Part shown: in pieces, positions 1 to 15,800 of the stretch
Layout of the letters: each line of letters opens with the position of its first letter
How positions within the stretch are numbered: position 1 is the first letter of the stretch
Source: Apostichopus japonicus
Lineage: Eukaryota > Echinodermata > Holothuroidea > Aspidochirotida > Stichopodidae
NCBI RefSeq assembly: GCF_037975245.1
Contig: NC_092566.1
Location: forward strand, 12,293,501 to 12,357,500
Direction: 5' to 3'
DNA: 64,000 nt
Made by a program: the position numbers and the translations under genes
The notes under the pieces: generated by a model
Databases searched by the model: none
What the model was told of the DNA's origin: nothing
What the model saw: the letters and a program-made list of their open reading frames with translations, nothing else

Positions 1-1817
1 TTCCATTGATCGGTACCGCACATTCGATTTAACGATACGACACATTCGATTGATCGGTAGGGAACATTCGATTGAACGGTACCGCACATTCGATTGATCG
101 GTACCACACATTCGATTGATCGGTACCGCACATTCGATTGATCGGTATCGCACATTCGATAGATTGATACTCACATTCGATTGATCGGTACCGCACATTC
201 GATTTAACGATACCAAACATTCGATTGATCGGTACGGAACATTCGATTGATCGGAACCGAACATTCCATTGAACGATACTCAACATTCCATTGATCGGTA
301 CCGCACATTCGATTTAACGATACCAAACATTCGATTGATCGGTACGGAACATTCGATTGAACGGTACCGCACATTCGATTGATTGGTACAGAACATTCGA
401 TTGATCGATACCGCACATTCGATTGATCGATACCGCACATTCGATTGATCGGTATCGCACATTCGATTTAACGATCATTCCATTGATCGATACTCAACAT
501 TCCATTGATCGGTACCGCATATTCGATTTAACGATACCAAACATTCGATTGATCGGTAGGGAACATTCGATTGAACGGTACCGCACATTCGATTGATCGG
601 TACGGAACATTCGATTGATCGGTACCGCACATTCGATTGATCGGTATCACACATTCGATAGATCGATCCTCACATTCGATTGATCGGTACCGCACATTCG
701 ATTTAACGATACCAAACATTCGATTCATCGGTACGGAACATTCGATAGATCGGTACCACACATTCGATTGATCGGTACGGAACATTCGATTGATCGATAC
801 CGCACCTTCGATTGATCGGTATCGCACATTCGATTTAACGATACCGCACATTCGATTGATCGATACTGCACATTCGATTGATCGATACCGCACATTCGAT
901 TGATCGGTATCGCACATTCGATTTAACGATACCGCACATTCGATTCATCGGTACCACACATTCGATTTATCGATACCGCACATTCGATTGATCGGTATCG
1001 CACATTCGATTTAACTATACCGCACATTCGATTGATCGGTACCGCACATTCGATTGGTCGGTACCGCACATTCGATTGATCGATACCGCATATTCGATTG
1101 ATCGATACCGCACATTCGATTGATCGGTATCGCACATTCGATAGATCGATACTCACATTCGATTGATCGGTACCGCACATTCGATTTAACGATACCAAAC
1201 ATTCGATTGATCGGTACGGAACATTCGATAGATCGGTACCGAACATTCGATTGATCGGTACCGCACACTCGATTGTTCGGCAAGGCACATTCGATTGACC
1301 GGTAACGCACATTCTATAGATCGGTACAGCACATTCGATTGATTGGTACTGCACATTCGATTGATCGGTACCGAACATTCGATTGATCTTTACCGAACAA
1401 TCGATGTATCGGTATCGCACTTTCGATTGATCGATACCGCATATTTGATTGATCGATACCGCACATTCGATTGATCGGTATAGGGAACATTCGATTGAAC
1501 GGTACCGCACATTCGATTGATTGGTACAGAACATTCGATTGATCGATACCGCATATTCGATTGATCGATACCGCACATTCGATTGATCGGTATCGCACAT
1601 TCGATAGATCGATACTCACATTCGATTGATCGGTACCGCACATTCGATTTAACGATACCAAACATTCGATTGATCGGTACGGAACATTCGATAGATCGGT
1701 ACCGAACATTCGATTGATCGGTACCGCACACTCGATTGATCGGCAAGGCACATTCGATTGACCGGTAACGCACATTCTATAGATCGGTACAGCACATTCG
1801 ATTGATTGGTACTGCAC

Positions 1818-4800
1818 ATTCGATTGATCGGTACCGAACATTCGATTGATCTTTACCGAACAATCGATTGATCGATATCGCACTTTCGATTGATCGATAC
1901 CGCATATTTGATTGATCGATACCGCACATTCGATTGATCGGTACGGAACATTCGATTGAACGGTACCGCACATTCGATTGATTGGTACAGAACATTCGAT
2001 TGATCGATACCGCACATTCGATTGATCGATACCACACATTCGATTAATCGGTATCGCACATTCGATTGATCGATACCGCACATTCGATTCATCGGTACCA
2101 CACATTCGATTGATCGATACCGCACATTCGATTGATCGGTATCGCACATTCGATTTAACGATACCGCACATTCGATTGATCGGTACCGCACATTCGATTG
2201 GTCGGTACCGAACATTCGATTGATCGATACCGCATATTCGATTGATCGATACCGCACATTCGATTGATCGGTATCGCACATTCGAATTAACGATACCGCA
2301 CATTCGATTGATCGGTACCGCACATTCGATTGGTCGGTACCGAACATTCGATTGATCGATACCGCATATTCGATTGATCGATACCGCACATTCGATTGAT
2401 CGATACCTCACATTCGATTGATCGGTATCGCACATTCGATTTAACGATACCGAACATTCGATTGATCGGTACCGCACATTCGATTGATCGGTACCGAACA
2501 TTCGATTGATCGATACCGCATATTCGATAGATCGATACCGCACATTCGATTGATCGGTACGGAACATTCGATTGATCGGAACCGAACATTCCATTGATCG
2601 ATACTCAACATTCCATTGATCGGTACGGAACATTCTATAGATCTTTACCGCACATTCGATTGATTGGTACCGCACATTCGATTGATCGGTACCGAACATT
2701 CGAATGATCTTTACCGCACAATCGATTGATCGGAACCGCACATTCGAACTAACGGTACCGCACATTCGATTTAACGATACCAAACATTCCATTAATCGGT
2801 ACCGCACATTCGATTGATCGGTACCGCACATTCGATTGATCGGTACCGCACATTCGATTGATCGGTATCGCACATTCGATAGATCGATACTCACATTCGA
2901 TTGATCGGTACCGCACATTCGATTTAACGATACCAAACATTCGATTGATCGGTACGGAACATTCGATAGATCGGTACCGAGCATTCGATTGATCGGTACC
3001 GCACATTCGATTGATCGGAACCGCACATTCGAACTAACGGTACCGCACATTCGATTTAACGATACCAAACATTCCATTAATCGGTACCGCACATTCGATT
3101 GATCGGTACCGCACATTCGATTGATCGGTACCGCACATTCGATTGATCGGTATCGCACATTCGATAGATCGATACTCACATTCGATTGATCGGTAACGCA
3201 CATTCGATTTAACGATACCAAACATTCGATTGATCGGTACGGAACATTCGATAGATCGGTACCGAGCATTCGATTGATCGGTACCGCACATTCGATTGGT
3301 CCGCAAGGCACATTCGATTGAACGGTAACGCACATTCTATAGATCGGTACCGCACATTCGATTGATTGGTACCGCACATTCGATTGATCGGTACCGAACA
3401 TTCGAATGATCTTTACCGCACAATCGATTGATCGGAACCGCACATTCGAACTAACGGTACCGCACATTCGATTTAACGATACCAAACATTCCATTGATCG
3501 GTACCGCACATTCGATTGATCGGTACCGCACATTCGATTGATCGGTGTCGCACATTCGATTGATCGATACCGCATATTTGATTGATCGATACTGCACATT
3601 CGATTGATCGGTACGGAATATGCGATTGATCAGAACCGAACATTCCATTGAACGATACTCAACATTCCATTGATCGGTACCGCACATTCGATTTAACGAT
3701 ACCAAACATTCGATTGATCGGTACGGAACATTCGATTGAACGGTACCGCACATTCGATTGATTGGTACAGAACATTCGATTGATCGATACCGCACATTCG
3801 ATTGATCGATACCGCACATTCGATAGATCGGTACCGCACATTCGATTTAACGATACCGCGCATTCGATTCATCGGTACCACACATTCGATTGATCGATAC
3901 CGCACATTCGATTGATCGGTATCGCACATTCGATTTAACGATCATTCGATTGATCGATACTCAACATTCCATTGATCGGTACCGCATATTCGATTTAACG
4001 ATACCAAACATTCGATTGATCGGTAGGGAACATTCGATTGAACGGTACCGCACATTCGATTGATCGGTACCACACATTCGATTGATCGGTACCGCACATT
4101 CGATTGATCGGTATCGCACATTCGATAGATCGATCCTCACATTCGATTGATCGGTACCGCACATTCGATTTAACGATACCAAACATTCGATTGATCGGTA
4201 CGGAACATTCGATAGATCGGTACCGAACATTCGATTGATCGGTACCGCACACTCGATTGATCGGCAAGGCACATTCGATTGACCGGTAACGCACATTCTA
4301 TAGATCGGTACCGCACATTCGATTGATTGGTACCGAACATTCGATTGATCGATACCGCATATTTGATTGATCGATACTGCACATTCGATTGATAGGTACG
4401 GAACATTCGATTGAACGGTACCGCACATTCGATTGATTAGTACAGAACATTCGATTGATCGATACCGCACATTCGATTGATCGGTACCGCACATTCGATT
4501 GGTCGGTACCGAACATTCGATTGATCGATACCTCATATTCGATTGATCGATACTGCACATTCGATTGATCGGTACGGAACATTCGATTGAACGGTACCGC
4601 ACATTCGATTGATTGGTACAGAACATTCCATTGATCGATACCGCACATTCGATTGATCGGTACCGCACATTCGATTGGTCGGTACCGAACATTCGATTGA
4701 TCGATACCGCATATTCGATTGATCGATACCGCACATTCGATTGATCGGTACGGAACATTCGATTGATCGGAACCGAACATTCCATTGATCGATACTCAAC

Positions 4801-5152
4801 ATTCGATTGATCGGTACCGCACATTCGATTGATCGGTACCGAACATTCGATTGATCGGTACCGCACATTCGATTGATCGGTACCACACATTCGATTGATC
4901 GATACCAAACATTCGATTGATCGATACCAAACATTCCATTGATCGATACTCAACATTCGATTGATCGGTACCGCACATTCTATTTAATGATACCAAACAT
5001 TCGATTGATCGGTACGGAACATTCCATAGATCGATAGCGCCCATTCGATTGATCGGTACCGCACATTCGATTGATCGGTACCGCACATTCGATTGATCGA
5101 TAACGAACATTCGATTGATCGATACCAAACATTCCATTGATCGATACTCAAC
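1818..5152 (+). repeat. 3,335-bp higher-order unit, first copy
   Basis: The variant order from about 1,818 to 5,152 is repeated directly downstream. Offsets are 3,335 bp up to about 3,668 and 3,181 bp from about 3,821. The change of offset equals 154 bp, exactly seven 22-bp monomers, present here (3,668-3,821) and missing from the second copy. Both copies recur in block B at 14,503-21,018. Confidence 0.8.
2635..4070 (+). repeat. Satellite sub-block repeated at +7,005 bp
   Basis: About 1.4 kb of variant order here recurs at roughly 9,640-11,075. Within it, a ~285-bp module (starts near 2,749 and 3,034, likewise 9,754 and 10,039, and 6,084 and 6,369) is tandemly duplicated. That module contains a 21-bp monomer with GATACTCAC, which is why its length is one base short of 13 monomers. 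Confidence 0.7.
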
Positions 5153-8100
5153 ATTCCATTGATCGGTACCGCACATTCGATTGATCTTTACCGAACAATC
5201 GATTGATCGATATCGCACTTTCGATTGATCGATACCGCATATTTGATTGATCGATACCGCACATTCGATTGATCGGTACGGAACATTCGATTGAACGGTA
5301 CCGCACATTCGATTGATTGGTACAGAACATTCGATTGATCGATACCGCACATTCGATTGATCGATACGGCACATTCGATTAATCGGTATCGCACATTCGA
5401 TTGATCGATACCGCACATTCGATTCATCGGTACCACACATTCGATTGATCGATACCGCACATTCGATTGATCGGTATCGCACATTCGATTTAACGATACC
5501 GCACATTCGATTGATCGGTACCGCACATTCGATTGGTCGGTACCGAACATTCGATTGATCGATACCGCATATTCGATTGATCGATACCGCACATTCGATT
5601 GATCGGTATCGCACATTCGAATTAACGATACCGCACATTCGATTGATCGGTACCGCACATTCGATTGGTCGGTACCGAACATTCGATTGATCGATACCGC
5701 ATATTCGATTGATCGATACCGCACATTCGATTGATCGATACCTCACATTCGATTGATCGGTATCGCACATTCGATTTAACGATACCGAACATTCGATTGA
5801 TCGGTACCGCACATTCGATTGATCGGTACCGAACATTCGATTGATCGATACCGCATATTCGATAGATCGATACCGCACATTCGATTGATCGGTACGGAAC
5901 ATTCGATTGATCGGAACCGAACATTCCATTGATCGATACTCAACATTCCATTGATCGGTACGGAACATTCTATAGATCTTTACCGCACATTCGATTGATT
6001 GGTACCGCACATTCGATTGATCGGTACCGAACATTCGAATGATCTTTACCGCACAATCGATTGATCGGAACCGCACATTCGAACTAACGGTACCGCACAT
6101 TCGATTTAACGATACCAAACATTCCATTAATCGGTACCGCACATTCGATTGATCGGTACCGCACATTCGATTGATCGGTACCGCACATTCGATTGATCGG
6201 TATCGCACATTCGATAGATCGATACTCACATTCGATTGATCGGTACCGCACATTCGATTTAACGATACCAAACATTCGATTGATCGGTACGGAACATTCG
6301 ATAGATCGGTACCGAGCATTCGATTGATCGGTACCGCACATTCGATTGATCGGAACCGCACATTCGAACTAACGGTACCGCACATTCGATTTAACGATAC
6401 CAAACATTCCATTAATCGGTACCGCACATTCGATTGATCGGTACCGCACATTCGATTGATCGGTACCGCACATTCGATTGATCGGTATCGCACATTCGAT
6501 AGATCGATACTCACATTCGATTGATCGGTACCGCACATTCGATTTAACGATACCAAACATTCGATTGATCGGTACGGAACATTCGATAGATCGGTACCGA
6601 GCATTCGATTGATCGGTACCGCACATTCGATTGGTCCGCAAGGCACATTCGATTGAACGGTAACGCACATTCTATAGATCGGTACCGCACATTCGATTGA
6701 TTGGTACCGCACATTCGATTGATCGGTACCGAACATTCGAATGATCTTTACCGCACAATCGATTGATCGGAACCGCACATTCGAACTAACGGTACCGCAC
6801 ATTCGATTTAACGATACCAAACATTCCATTGATCGGTACCGCACATTCGATTGATCGGTACCGCACATTCGATTGATCGGTGTCGCACATTCGATTGATC
6901 GATACCGCATATTTGATTGATCGATACTGCACATTCGATTGATCGGTACGGAACATGCGATTGATCAGAACCGAACATTCCATTGAACGATACTCAACAT
7001 TCGATAGATCGGTACCGCACATTCGATTTAACGATACCGCGCATTCGATTCATCGGTACCACACATTCGATTGATCGATACCGCACATTCGATTGATCGG
7101 TATCGCACATTCGATTTAACGATCATTCGATTGATCGATACTCAACATTCCATTGATCGGTACCGCATATTCGATTTAACGATACCAAACATTCGATTGA
7201 TCGGTAGGGAACATTCGATTGAACGGTACCGCACATTCGATTGATCGGTACCACACATTCGATTGATCGGTACCGCACATTCGATTGATCGGTATCGCAC
7301 ATTCGATAGATCGATCCTCACATTCGATTGATCGGTACCGCACATTCGATTTAACGATACCAAACATTCGATTGATCGGTACGGAACATTCGATAGATCG
7401 GTACCGAACATTCGATTGATCGGTACCGCACACTCGATTGATCGGCAAGGCACATTCGATTGACCGGTAACGCACATTCTATAGATCGGTACCGCACATT
7501 CGATTGATTGGTACCGAACATTCGATTGATCGATACCGCATATTCGATTGATCGATACTGCACATTCGATTGATAGGTACGGAACATTCGATTGAACGGT
7601 ACCGCACATTCGATTGATTAGTACAGAACATTCGATTGATCGATACCGCACATTCGATTGATCGGTACCGCACATTCGATTGGTCGGTACCGAACATTCG
7701 ATTGATCGATACCTCATATTCGATTGATCGATACTGCACATTCGATTGATCGGTACGGAACATTCGATTGAACGGTACCGCACATTCGATTGATTGGTAC
7801 AGAACATTCCATTGATCGATACCGCACATTCGATTGATCGGTACCGCACATTCGATTGGTCGGTACCGAACATTCGATTGATCGATACCGCATATTCGAT
7901 TGATCGATACCGCACATTCGATTGATCGGTACGGAACATTCGATTGATCGGAACCGAACATTCCATTGATCGATACTCAACATTCGATTGATCGGTACCG
8001 CACATTCGATTGATCGGTACCGAACATTCGATTGATCGGTACCGCACATTCGATTGATCGGTACCACACATTCGATTGATCGATACCAAACATTCGATTG

Positions 8101-8333
8101 ATCGATACCAAACATTCCATTGATCGATACTCAACATTAGATTGATCGGTACCGCACATTCTATTTAATGATACCAAACATTCGATTGATCGGTACGGAA
8201 CATTCGATAGATCGATAGCGCCCATTCGATTGATCGGTACCGCACATTCGATTGATCGGTACCGCACATTCGATTGATCGATAACGAACATTCGATTGAT
8301 CGATACCAAACATTCCATTGATCGATACTCAAC
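5153..8333 (+). repeat. 3,335-bp higher-order unit, second copy lacking seven monomers
   Basis: Direct continuation of the unit at 1,818-5,152. It matches to about 7,003, skips 154 bp, and resumes at 7,002 (equivalent to 3,821) up to about 8,333-8,363. Loss of an exact whole number of monomers is what unequal exchange or replication slippage between monomers in register would produce. Confidence 0.78.
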
Positions 8334-11300
8334 ATTCCATTGATCGGTACCGCACATTCGATTTAGCGATACCAAACATTCGATTGATCGTTACCGAACT
8401 TTCTATTGATCGGTACCGCACAATCGATTGATCGGAACCGCACATTCGATTGATCGATACCAAACATTCCATTGATCGATACTCAACATTCGAACATTCG
8501 ATTTAGCGATACCAAACATTCGATTGATCGGTACGGAACATTCGATAGATCGGTACCGCACATTCGATTGATCGGTACCGCACATTCGATTGATCGGCAA
8601 GGCACATTCGATTGATCGGTAACGCACATTCTATAGATCGGTACCGCAAATTCGATTGATTGGTACCGCACATTCGATTGATCGTTACCGAACATTCTAT
8701 TGATCTGTACCGCAATCGATTGATCGGAACCGCACATTCGAACTAACGGTACCGCACATTCGATTTAACGATACCAAAGATTCCATTGATCGGTACCGCA
8801 CATTCGATTGATCGGTACCGCACATTCGATTGAACGATACTCAACATTCCATTGATCGGTACCGCACATTCGATTGATCGGTACCGAACATTCGATTGAT
8901 CTGTACCGCACATTCGATTGATCGGTACCGCACATTCGATTGATCGGTACCGCACATTCGATTGATCGATACCAAACATTCGATTTAACGATACCAAACA
9001 TTCGATTGATCGGTACCGCACATTCGATTGGTCGGTACCGAACATTCGATTGATCGATACCGCATATTCGATTGATCGATACCGCACATTCGATTGATCG
9101 ATACCTCACATTCGATTGATCGGTATCGCACATTCGATTTAACGATACCGCACATTCGATTGATCGGTACCGCACATTCGATTGATCGGTACCGAACATT
9201 CGATTGATCGATACCGCATATTCGATTGATCGATACCGCACATTCGATTGATCGGTACGGAACATTCGATTGATCGGAACCGAACATTCCATTGATCGAT
9301 ACTCAACATTCCATTGATCGGTACCGCACATTCGATTTAACGATACGAAACATTCGATTGATCGGTAGGGAACATTCGATTGAACGGTACCGCACATTCG
9401 ATTGATCGGTACCACACATTCGATTGATCGGTACCGCACATTCGATTGATCGGTATCGCACATTCGATAGATCGATACTCACATTCGATTGATCGGTACC
9501 GCACATTCGATTTAACGATACCAAACATTCGATTGATCGGTACGGAACATTCGATAGATCGGTACCGAGCATTCGATTGATCGGTACCGCACATTCGATT
9601 GGTCGGCAAGGCACATTCGATTGAACGGTAACGCACATTCTATAGATCGGTACCGCACATTCGATTGATTGGTACCGCACATTCGATTGATCGGTACCGA
9701 ACATTCGAATGATCTTTACCGCACAATCGATTGATCGGAACCGCACATTCGAACTAACGGTACCGCACATTCGATTTAACGATACCAAACATTCCATTGA
9801 TCGGTACCGCACATTCGATTGATCGGTACCGCAAATTCGATTGATCGGTACCGCACATTCGATTGATCGGTATCGCACATTCGATAGATCGATACTCACA
9901 TTCGATTGATCGGTACCGCACATTCGATTTAACGATACCAAACATTCGATTGATCGGTACGGAACATTCGATAGATCGGTACCGAGCATTCGATTGATCG
10001 GTACCGCACATTCGATTGATCGGAACCGCACATTCGAACTAACGGTACCGCACATTCGATTTAACGATACCAAACATTCCATTAATCGGTACCGCACATT
10101 CGATTGATCGGTACCGCACATTCGATTGATCGGTACCGCACATTCGATTGATCGGTATCGCACATTCGATAGATCGATACTCACATTCGATTGATCGGTA
10201 CCGCACATTCGATTTAACGATACCAAACATTCGATTGATCGGTACGGAACATTCGATAGATCGGTACCGAGCATTCGATTGATCGGTACCGCACATTCGA
10301 TTGGTCGGCAAGGCACATTCGATTGAACGGTAACGCACATTCTATAGATCGGTACCGCACATTCGATTGATTGGTACCGCACATTCGATTGATCGGTACC
10401 GAACATTCGAATGATCTTTACCGCACAATCGATTGATCGGAACCGCACATTCGAACTAACGGTACCGCACATTCGATTTAACGATACCAAACATTCCATT
10501 GATCGGTACCGCACATTCGATTGATCGGTACCGCACATTCGATTGATCGGTGTCGCACATTCGATTGATCGACACCGCATATTTGATTGATCGATACTGC
10601 ACATTCGATTGATCGGTACGGAACATGCGATTGATCAGAACCGAACATTCCATTGAACGATACTCAACATTCCATTGATCGGTACCGCACATTCGATTTA
10701 ACGATACCAAACATTCGATTGATCGGTACGGAACATTCGATTGAACGGTACCGCACATTCGATTGATTGGTACAGAACATTCGATTGATCGATACCGCAC
10801 ATTCGATTGATCGATACCGCACATTCGATAGATCGGTACCGCACATTCGATTTAACGATACCGCGCATTCGATTCATCGGTACCACACATTCGATTGATC
10901 GATACCGCACATTCGATTGATCGGTATCGCACATTCGATTTAACGATCATTCGATTGATCGATACTCAACATTCCATTGATCGGTACCGCATATTCGATT
11001 TAACGATACCAAACATTCGATTGATCGGTAGGGTACATTCGATTGAACGGTACCGCACATTCGATTGATCGGTATCACTCATTCGATAGATCGATCCTCA
11101 CATTCGATTGATCGGTACCGCACATTCGATTTAACGATACCAAACATTCGATTCATCGGTACGGAACATTCGATAGATCGGTACCACACATTCGATTGAT
11201 CGGTACGGAACATTCGATTGATCGATACCGCACCTTCGATTGATCGGTATCGCACATTCGATTTAACGATACCGCACATTCGATTGATCGGTACCACACA

Positions 11301-11877
11301 TTCGATTTATCGATACCGCACATTCGATTGATCGGTATCGCACATTCGATTTAACTATACCGAACATTCGATTGATCGGTACCGCACATTCGATTGGTCG
11401 GTACCGAACATTCGATTGATCGATACCGCATATTCGATTGATCGATACCGCACATTCGATTGATCGGTATCGCACATTCGATAGATCGATACTCACATTC
11501 GATTGATCGGTACCGCACATTCGATTTAACGATACCAAACATTCGATTGATCGGTACGGAACATTCGATAGATCGGTACCGAACATTCGATTGATCGGTA
11601 CCGCACACTCGATTGATCGGCAAGGCACATTCGATTGACCGGTAACGCACATTCTATAGATCGGTACAGCACATTCGATTGATTGGTACTGCACATTCGA
11701 TTGATCGGTACCGAACATTCGATTGATCGATACCGCACATTCGATTGATCGATACCGCACATTCGATTGATCGGTATCGCACATTCGATTGATCGATACC
11801 GCACATTCGATTCATCGGTACCACACATTCGATTGATCGATACCGCACATTCGATTGATCGGTATCGCACATTCGAT

Positions 11878-12845
11878 TTAACGATACCGCACATTCGATT
11901 GATCGGTACCGCACATTCGATTGGTCGGTACCGAACATTCGATTGATCGATACCGCATATTCGATTGATCGATACCGCACATTCGATTGATCGATACCTC
12001 ACATTCGATTGATCGGTATCGCACATTCGATTTAACGATACCGCACATTCGATTGATCGGTACCGCACATTCGATTGATCGGTACCGAACATTCGATTGA
12101 TCGATACCGCATATTCGATTGATCGATACCGCACATTCGATTGATCGGTACGGAACATTCGATTGATCGGAACCGAACATTCCATTGATCGATACTCAAC
12201 ATTCCATTGATCGGTACCGCACATTCGATTTAACGATACGACACATTCGATTGATCGGTAGGGAACATTCGATTGAACGGTACCGCACATTCGATTGATC
12301 GGTACCACACATTCGATTGATCGGTACCGCACATTCGATTCATCGGTATCGCACATTCGATTTAACGATACCGCACATTCGATTGATCGGTACCGCACAT
12401 TCGATTGGTCGGTACCGAACATTCGATTGATCGATACCGCATATTCGATTGATCGATACCGCACATTCGATTGATCGATACCTCACATTCGATTGATCGG
12501 TATCGCACATTCGATTTAACGATACCGCACATTCGATTGATCGGTACCGCACATTCGATTGATCGGTACCGAACATTCGATTGATCGATACCGCATATTC
12601 GATTGATCGATACCGCACATTCGATTGATCGGTACGGAACATTCGATTGATCGGAACCGAACATTCCATTGATCGATACTCAACATTCCATTGATCGGTA
12701 CCGCACATTCGATTTAACGATACGACACATTCGATTGATCGGTAGGGAACATTCGATTGAACGGTACCGCACATTCGATTGATCGGTACCACACATTCGA
12801 TTGATCGGTACCGCACATTCGATTGATCGGTATCGCACATTCGAT
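11878..12845 (+). repeat. 484-bp (22 x 22) tandem duplication in the satellite
   Basis: The stretch starting near 11,878 is repeated starting near 12,362, an offset of 484 bp, exactly 22 monomers. Both copies share the marker order GATTTAACGATACC, then GATTGGTCGG, then CCTCACATTCG. This lies in the part of block A that has no counterpart in block B. Confidence 0.65.
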
Positions 12846-15800
12846 AGATTGATACTCACATTCGATTGATCGGTACCGCACATTCGATTTAACGATACCA
12901 AACATTCGATTGATCGGTACGGAACATTCGATTGATCGGAACCGAACATTCCATTGAACGATACTCAACATTCCATTGATCGGTACCGCACATTCGATTT
13001 AACGATACCAAACATTCGATTGATCGGTACGGAACATTCGATTGAACGGTACCGCACATTCGATTGATTGGTACAGAACATTCGATTGATCGATACCGCA
13101 CATTCGATTGATCGATACCGCACATTCGATTGATCGGTATCGCACATTCGATTTAACGATCATTCCATTGATCGATACTCAACATTCCATTGATCGGTAC
13201 CGCATATTCGATTTAACGATACCAAACATTCGATTGATCGGTAGGGAACATTCGATTGAACGGTACCGCACATTCGATTGATCGGTACGGAACATTCGAT
13301 TGATCGGTACCGCACATTCGATTGATCGGTATCACACATTCGATAGATCGATCCTCACATTCGATTGATCGGTACCGCACATTCGATTTAACGATACCAA
13401 ACATTCGATTCATCGGTACGGAACATTCGATAGATCGGTACCACACATTCGATTGATCGGTACGGAACATTCGATTGATCGATACCGCACCTTCGATTGA
13501 TCGGTATCGCACATTCGATTTAACGATACCGCACATTCGATTGATCGATACTGCACATTCGATTGATCGATACCGCACATTCGATTGATCGGTATCGCAC
13601 ATTCGATTTAACGATACCGCACATTCGATTCATCGGTACCACACATTCGATTTATCGATACCGCACATTCGATTGATCGGTATCGCACATTCGATTTAAC
13701 TATACCGCACATTCGATTGATCGGTACCGCACATTCGATTGGTCGGTACCGCACATTCGATTGATCGATACCGCATATTCGATTGATCGATACCGCACAT
13801 TCGATTGATCGGTATCGCACATTCGATAGATCGATACTCACATTCGATTGATCGGTACCGCACATTCGATTTAACGATACCAAACATTCGATTGATCGGT
13901 ACGGAACATTCGATAGATCGGTACCGAACATTCGATTGATCGGTACCGCACACTCGATTGTTCGGCAAGGCACATTCGATTGACCGGTAACGCACATTCT
14001 ATAGATCGGTACAGCACATTCGATTGATTGGTACTGCACATTCGATTGATCGGTACCGAACATTCGATTGATCTTTACCGAACAATCGATGTATCGGTAT
14101 CGCACTTTCGATTGATCGATACCGCATATTTGATTGATCGATACCGCACATTCGATTGATCGGTATAGGGAACATTCGATTGAACGGTACCGCACATTCG
14201 ATTGATTGGTACAGAACATTCGATTGATCGATACCGCATATTCGATTGATCGATACCGCACATTCGATTGATCGGTATCGCACATTCGATAGATCGATAC
14301 TCACATTCGATTGATCGGTACCGCACATTCGATTTAACGATACCAAACATTCGATTGATCGGTACGGAACATTCGATAGATCGGTACCGAACATTCGATT
14401 GATCGGTACCGCACACTCGATTGATCGGCAAGGCACATTCGATTGACCGGTAACGCACATTCTATAGATCGGTACAGCACATTCGATTGATTGGTACTGC
14501 ACATTCGATTGATCGGTACCGAACATTCGATTGATCTTTACCGAACAATCGATTGATCGATATCGCACTTTCGATTGATCGATACCGCATATTTGATTGA
14601 TCGATACCGCACATTCGATTGATCGGTACGGAACATTCGATTGAACGGTACCGCACATTCGATTGATTGGTACAGAACATTCGATTGATCGATACCGCAC
14701 ATTCGATTGATCGATACCACACATTCGATTAATCGGTATCGCACATTCGATTGATCGATACCGCACATTCGATTCATCGGTACCACACATTCGATTGATC
14801 GATACCGCACATTCGATTGATCGGTATCGCACATTCGATTTAACGATACCGCACATTCGATTGATCGGTACCGCACATTCGATTGGTCGGTACCGAACAT
14901 TCGATTGATCGATACCGCATATTCGATTGATCGATACCGCACATTCGATTGATCGGTATCGCACATTCGAATTAACGATACCGCACATTCGATTGATCGG
15001 TACCGCACATTCGATTGGTCGGTACCGAACATTCGATTGATCGATACCGCATATTCGATTGATCGATACCGCACATTCGATTGATCGATACCTCACATTC
15101 GATTGATCGGTATCGCACATTCGATTTAACGATACCGAACATTCGATTGATCGGTACCGCACATTCGATTGATCGGTACCGAACATTCGATTGATCGATA
15201 CCGCATATTCGATAGATCGATACCGCACATTCGATTGATCGGTACGGAACATTCGATTGATCGGAACCGAACATTCCATTGATCGATACTCAACATTCCA
15301 TTGATCGGTACGGAACATTCTATAGATCTTTACCGCACATTCGATTGATTGGTACCGCACATTCGATTGATCGGTACCGAACATTCGAATGATCTTTACC
15401 GCACAATCGATTGATCGGAACCGCACATTCGAACTAACGGTACCGCACATTCGATTTAACGATACCAAACATTCCATTAATCGGTACCGCACATTCGATT
15501 GATCGGTACCGCACATTCGATTGATCGGTACCGCACATTCGATTGATCGGTATCGCACATTCGATAGATCGATACTCACATTCGATTGATCGGTACCGCA
15601 CATTCGATTTAACGATACCAAACATTCGATTGATCGGTACGGAACATTCGATAGATCGGTACCGAGCATTCGATTGATCGGTACCGCACATTCGATTGAT
15701 CGGAACCGCACATTCGAACTAACGGTACCGCACATTCGATTTAACGATACCAAACATTCCATTAATCGGTACCGCACATTCGATTGATCGGTACCGCACA

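Larger units (their letters stand above)
1..9018 (+). repeat. Higher-order satellite block, copy A (12,685-bp period)
   Basis: Every local variant pattern from position 1 to about 9,018 reappears 12,685 bp downstream in the same order. Only scattered substitutions were seen, for example 3,335 versus 16,020 and 5,366 versus 18,051. At about 9,018 versus 21,703 the two copies diverge into different variant orders. The period is 576 monomers plus 13 bp, so the block includes off-register monomers. The repeated length actually visible is 9.0 kb. Confidence 0.9.
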
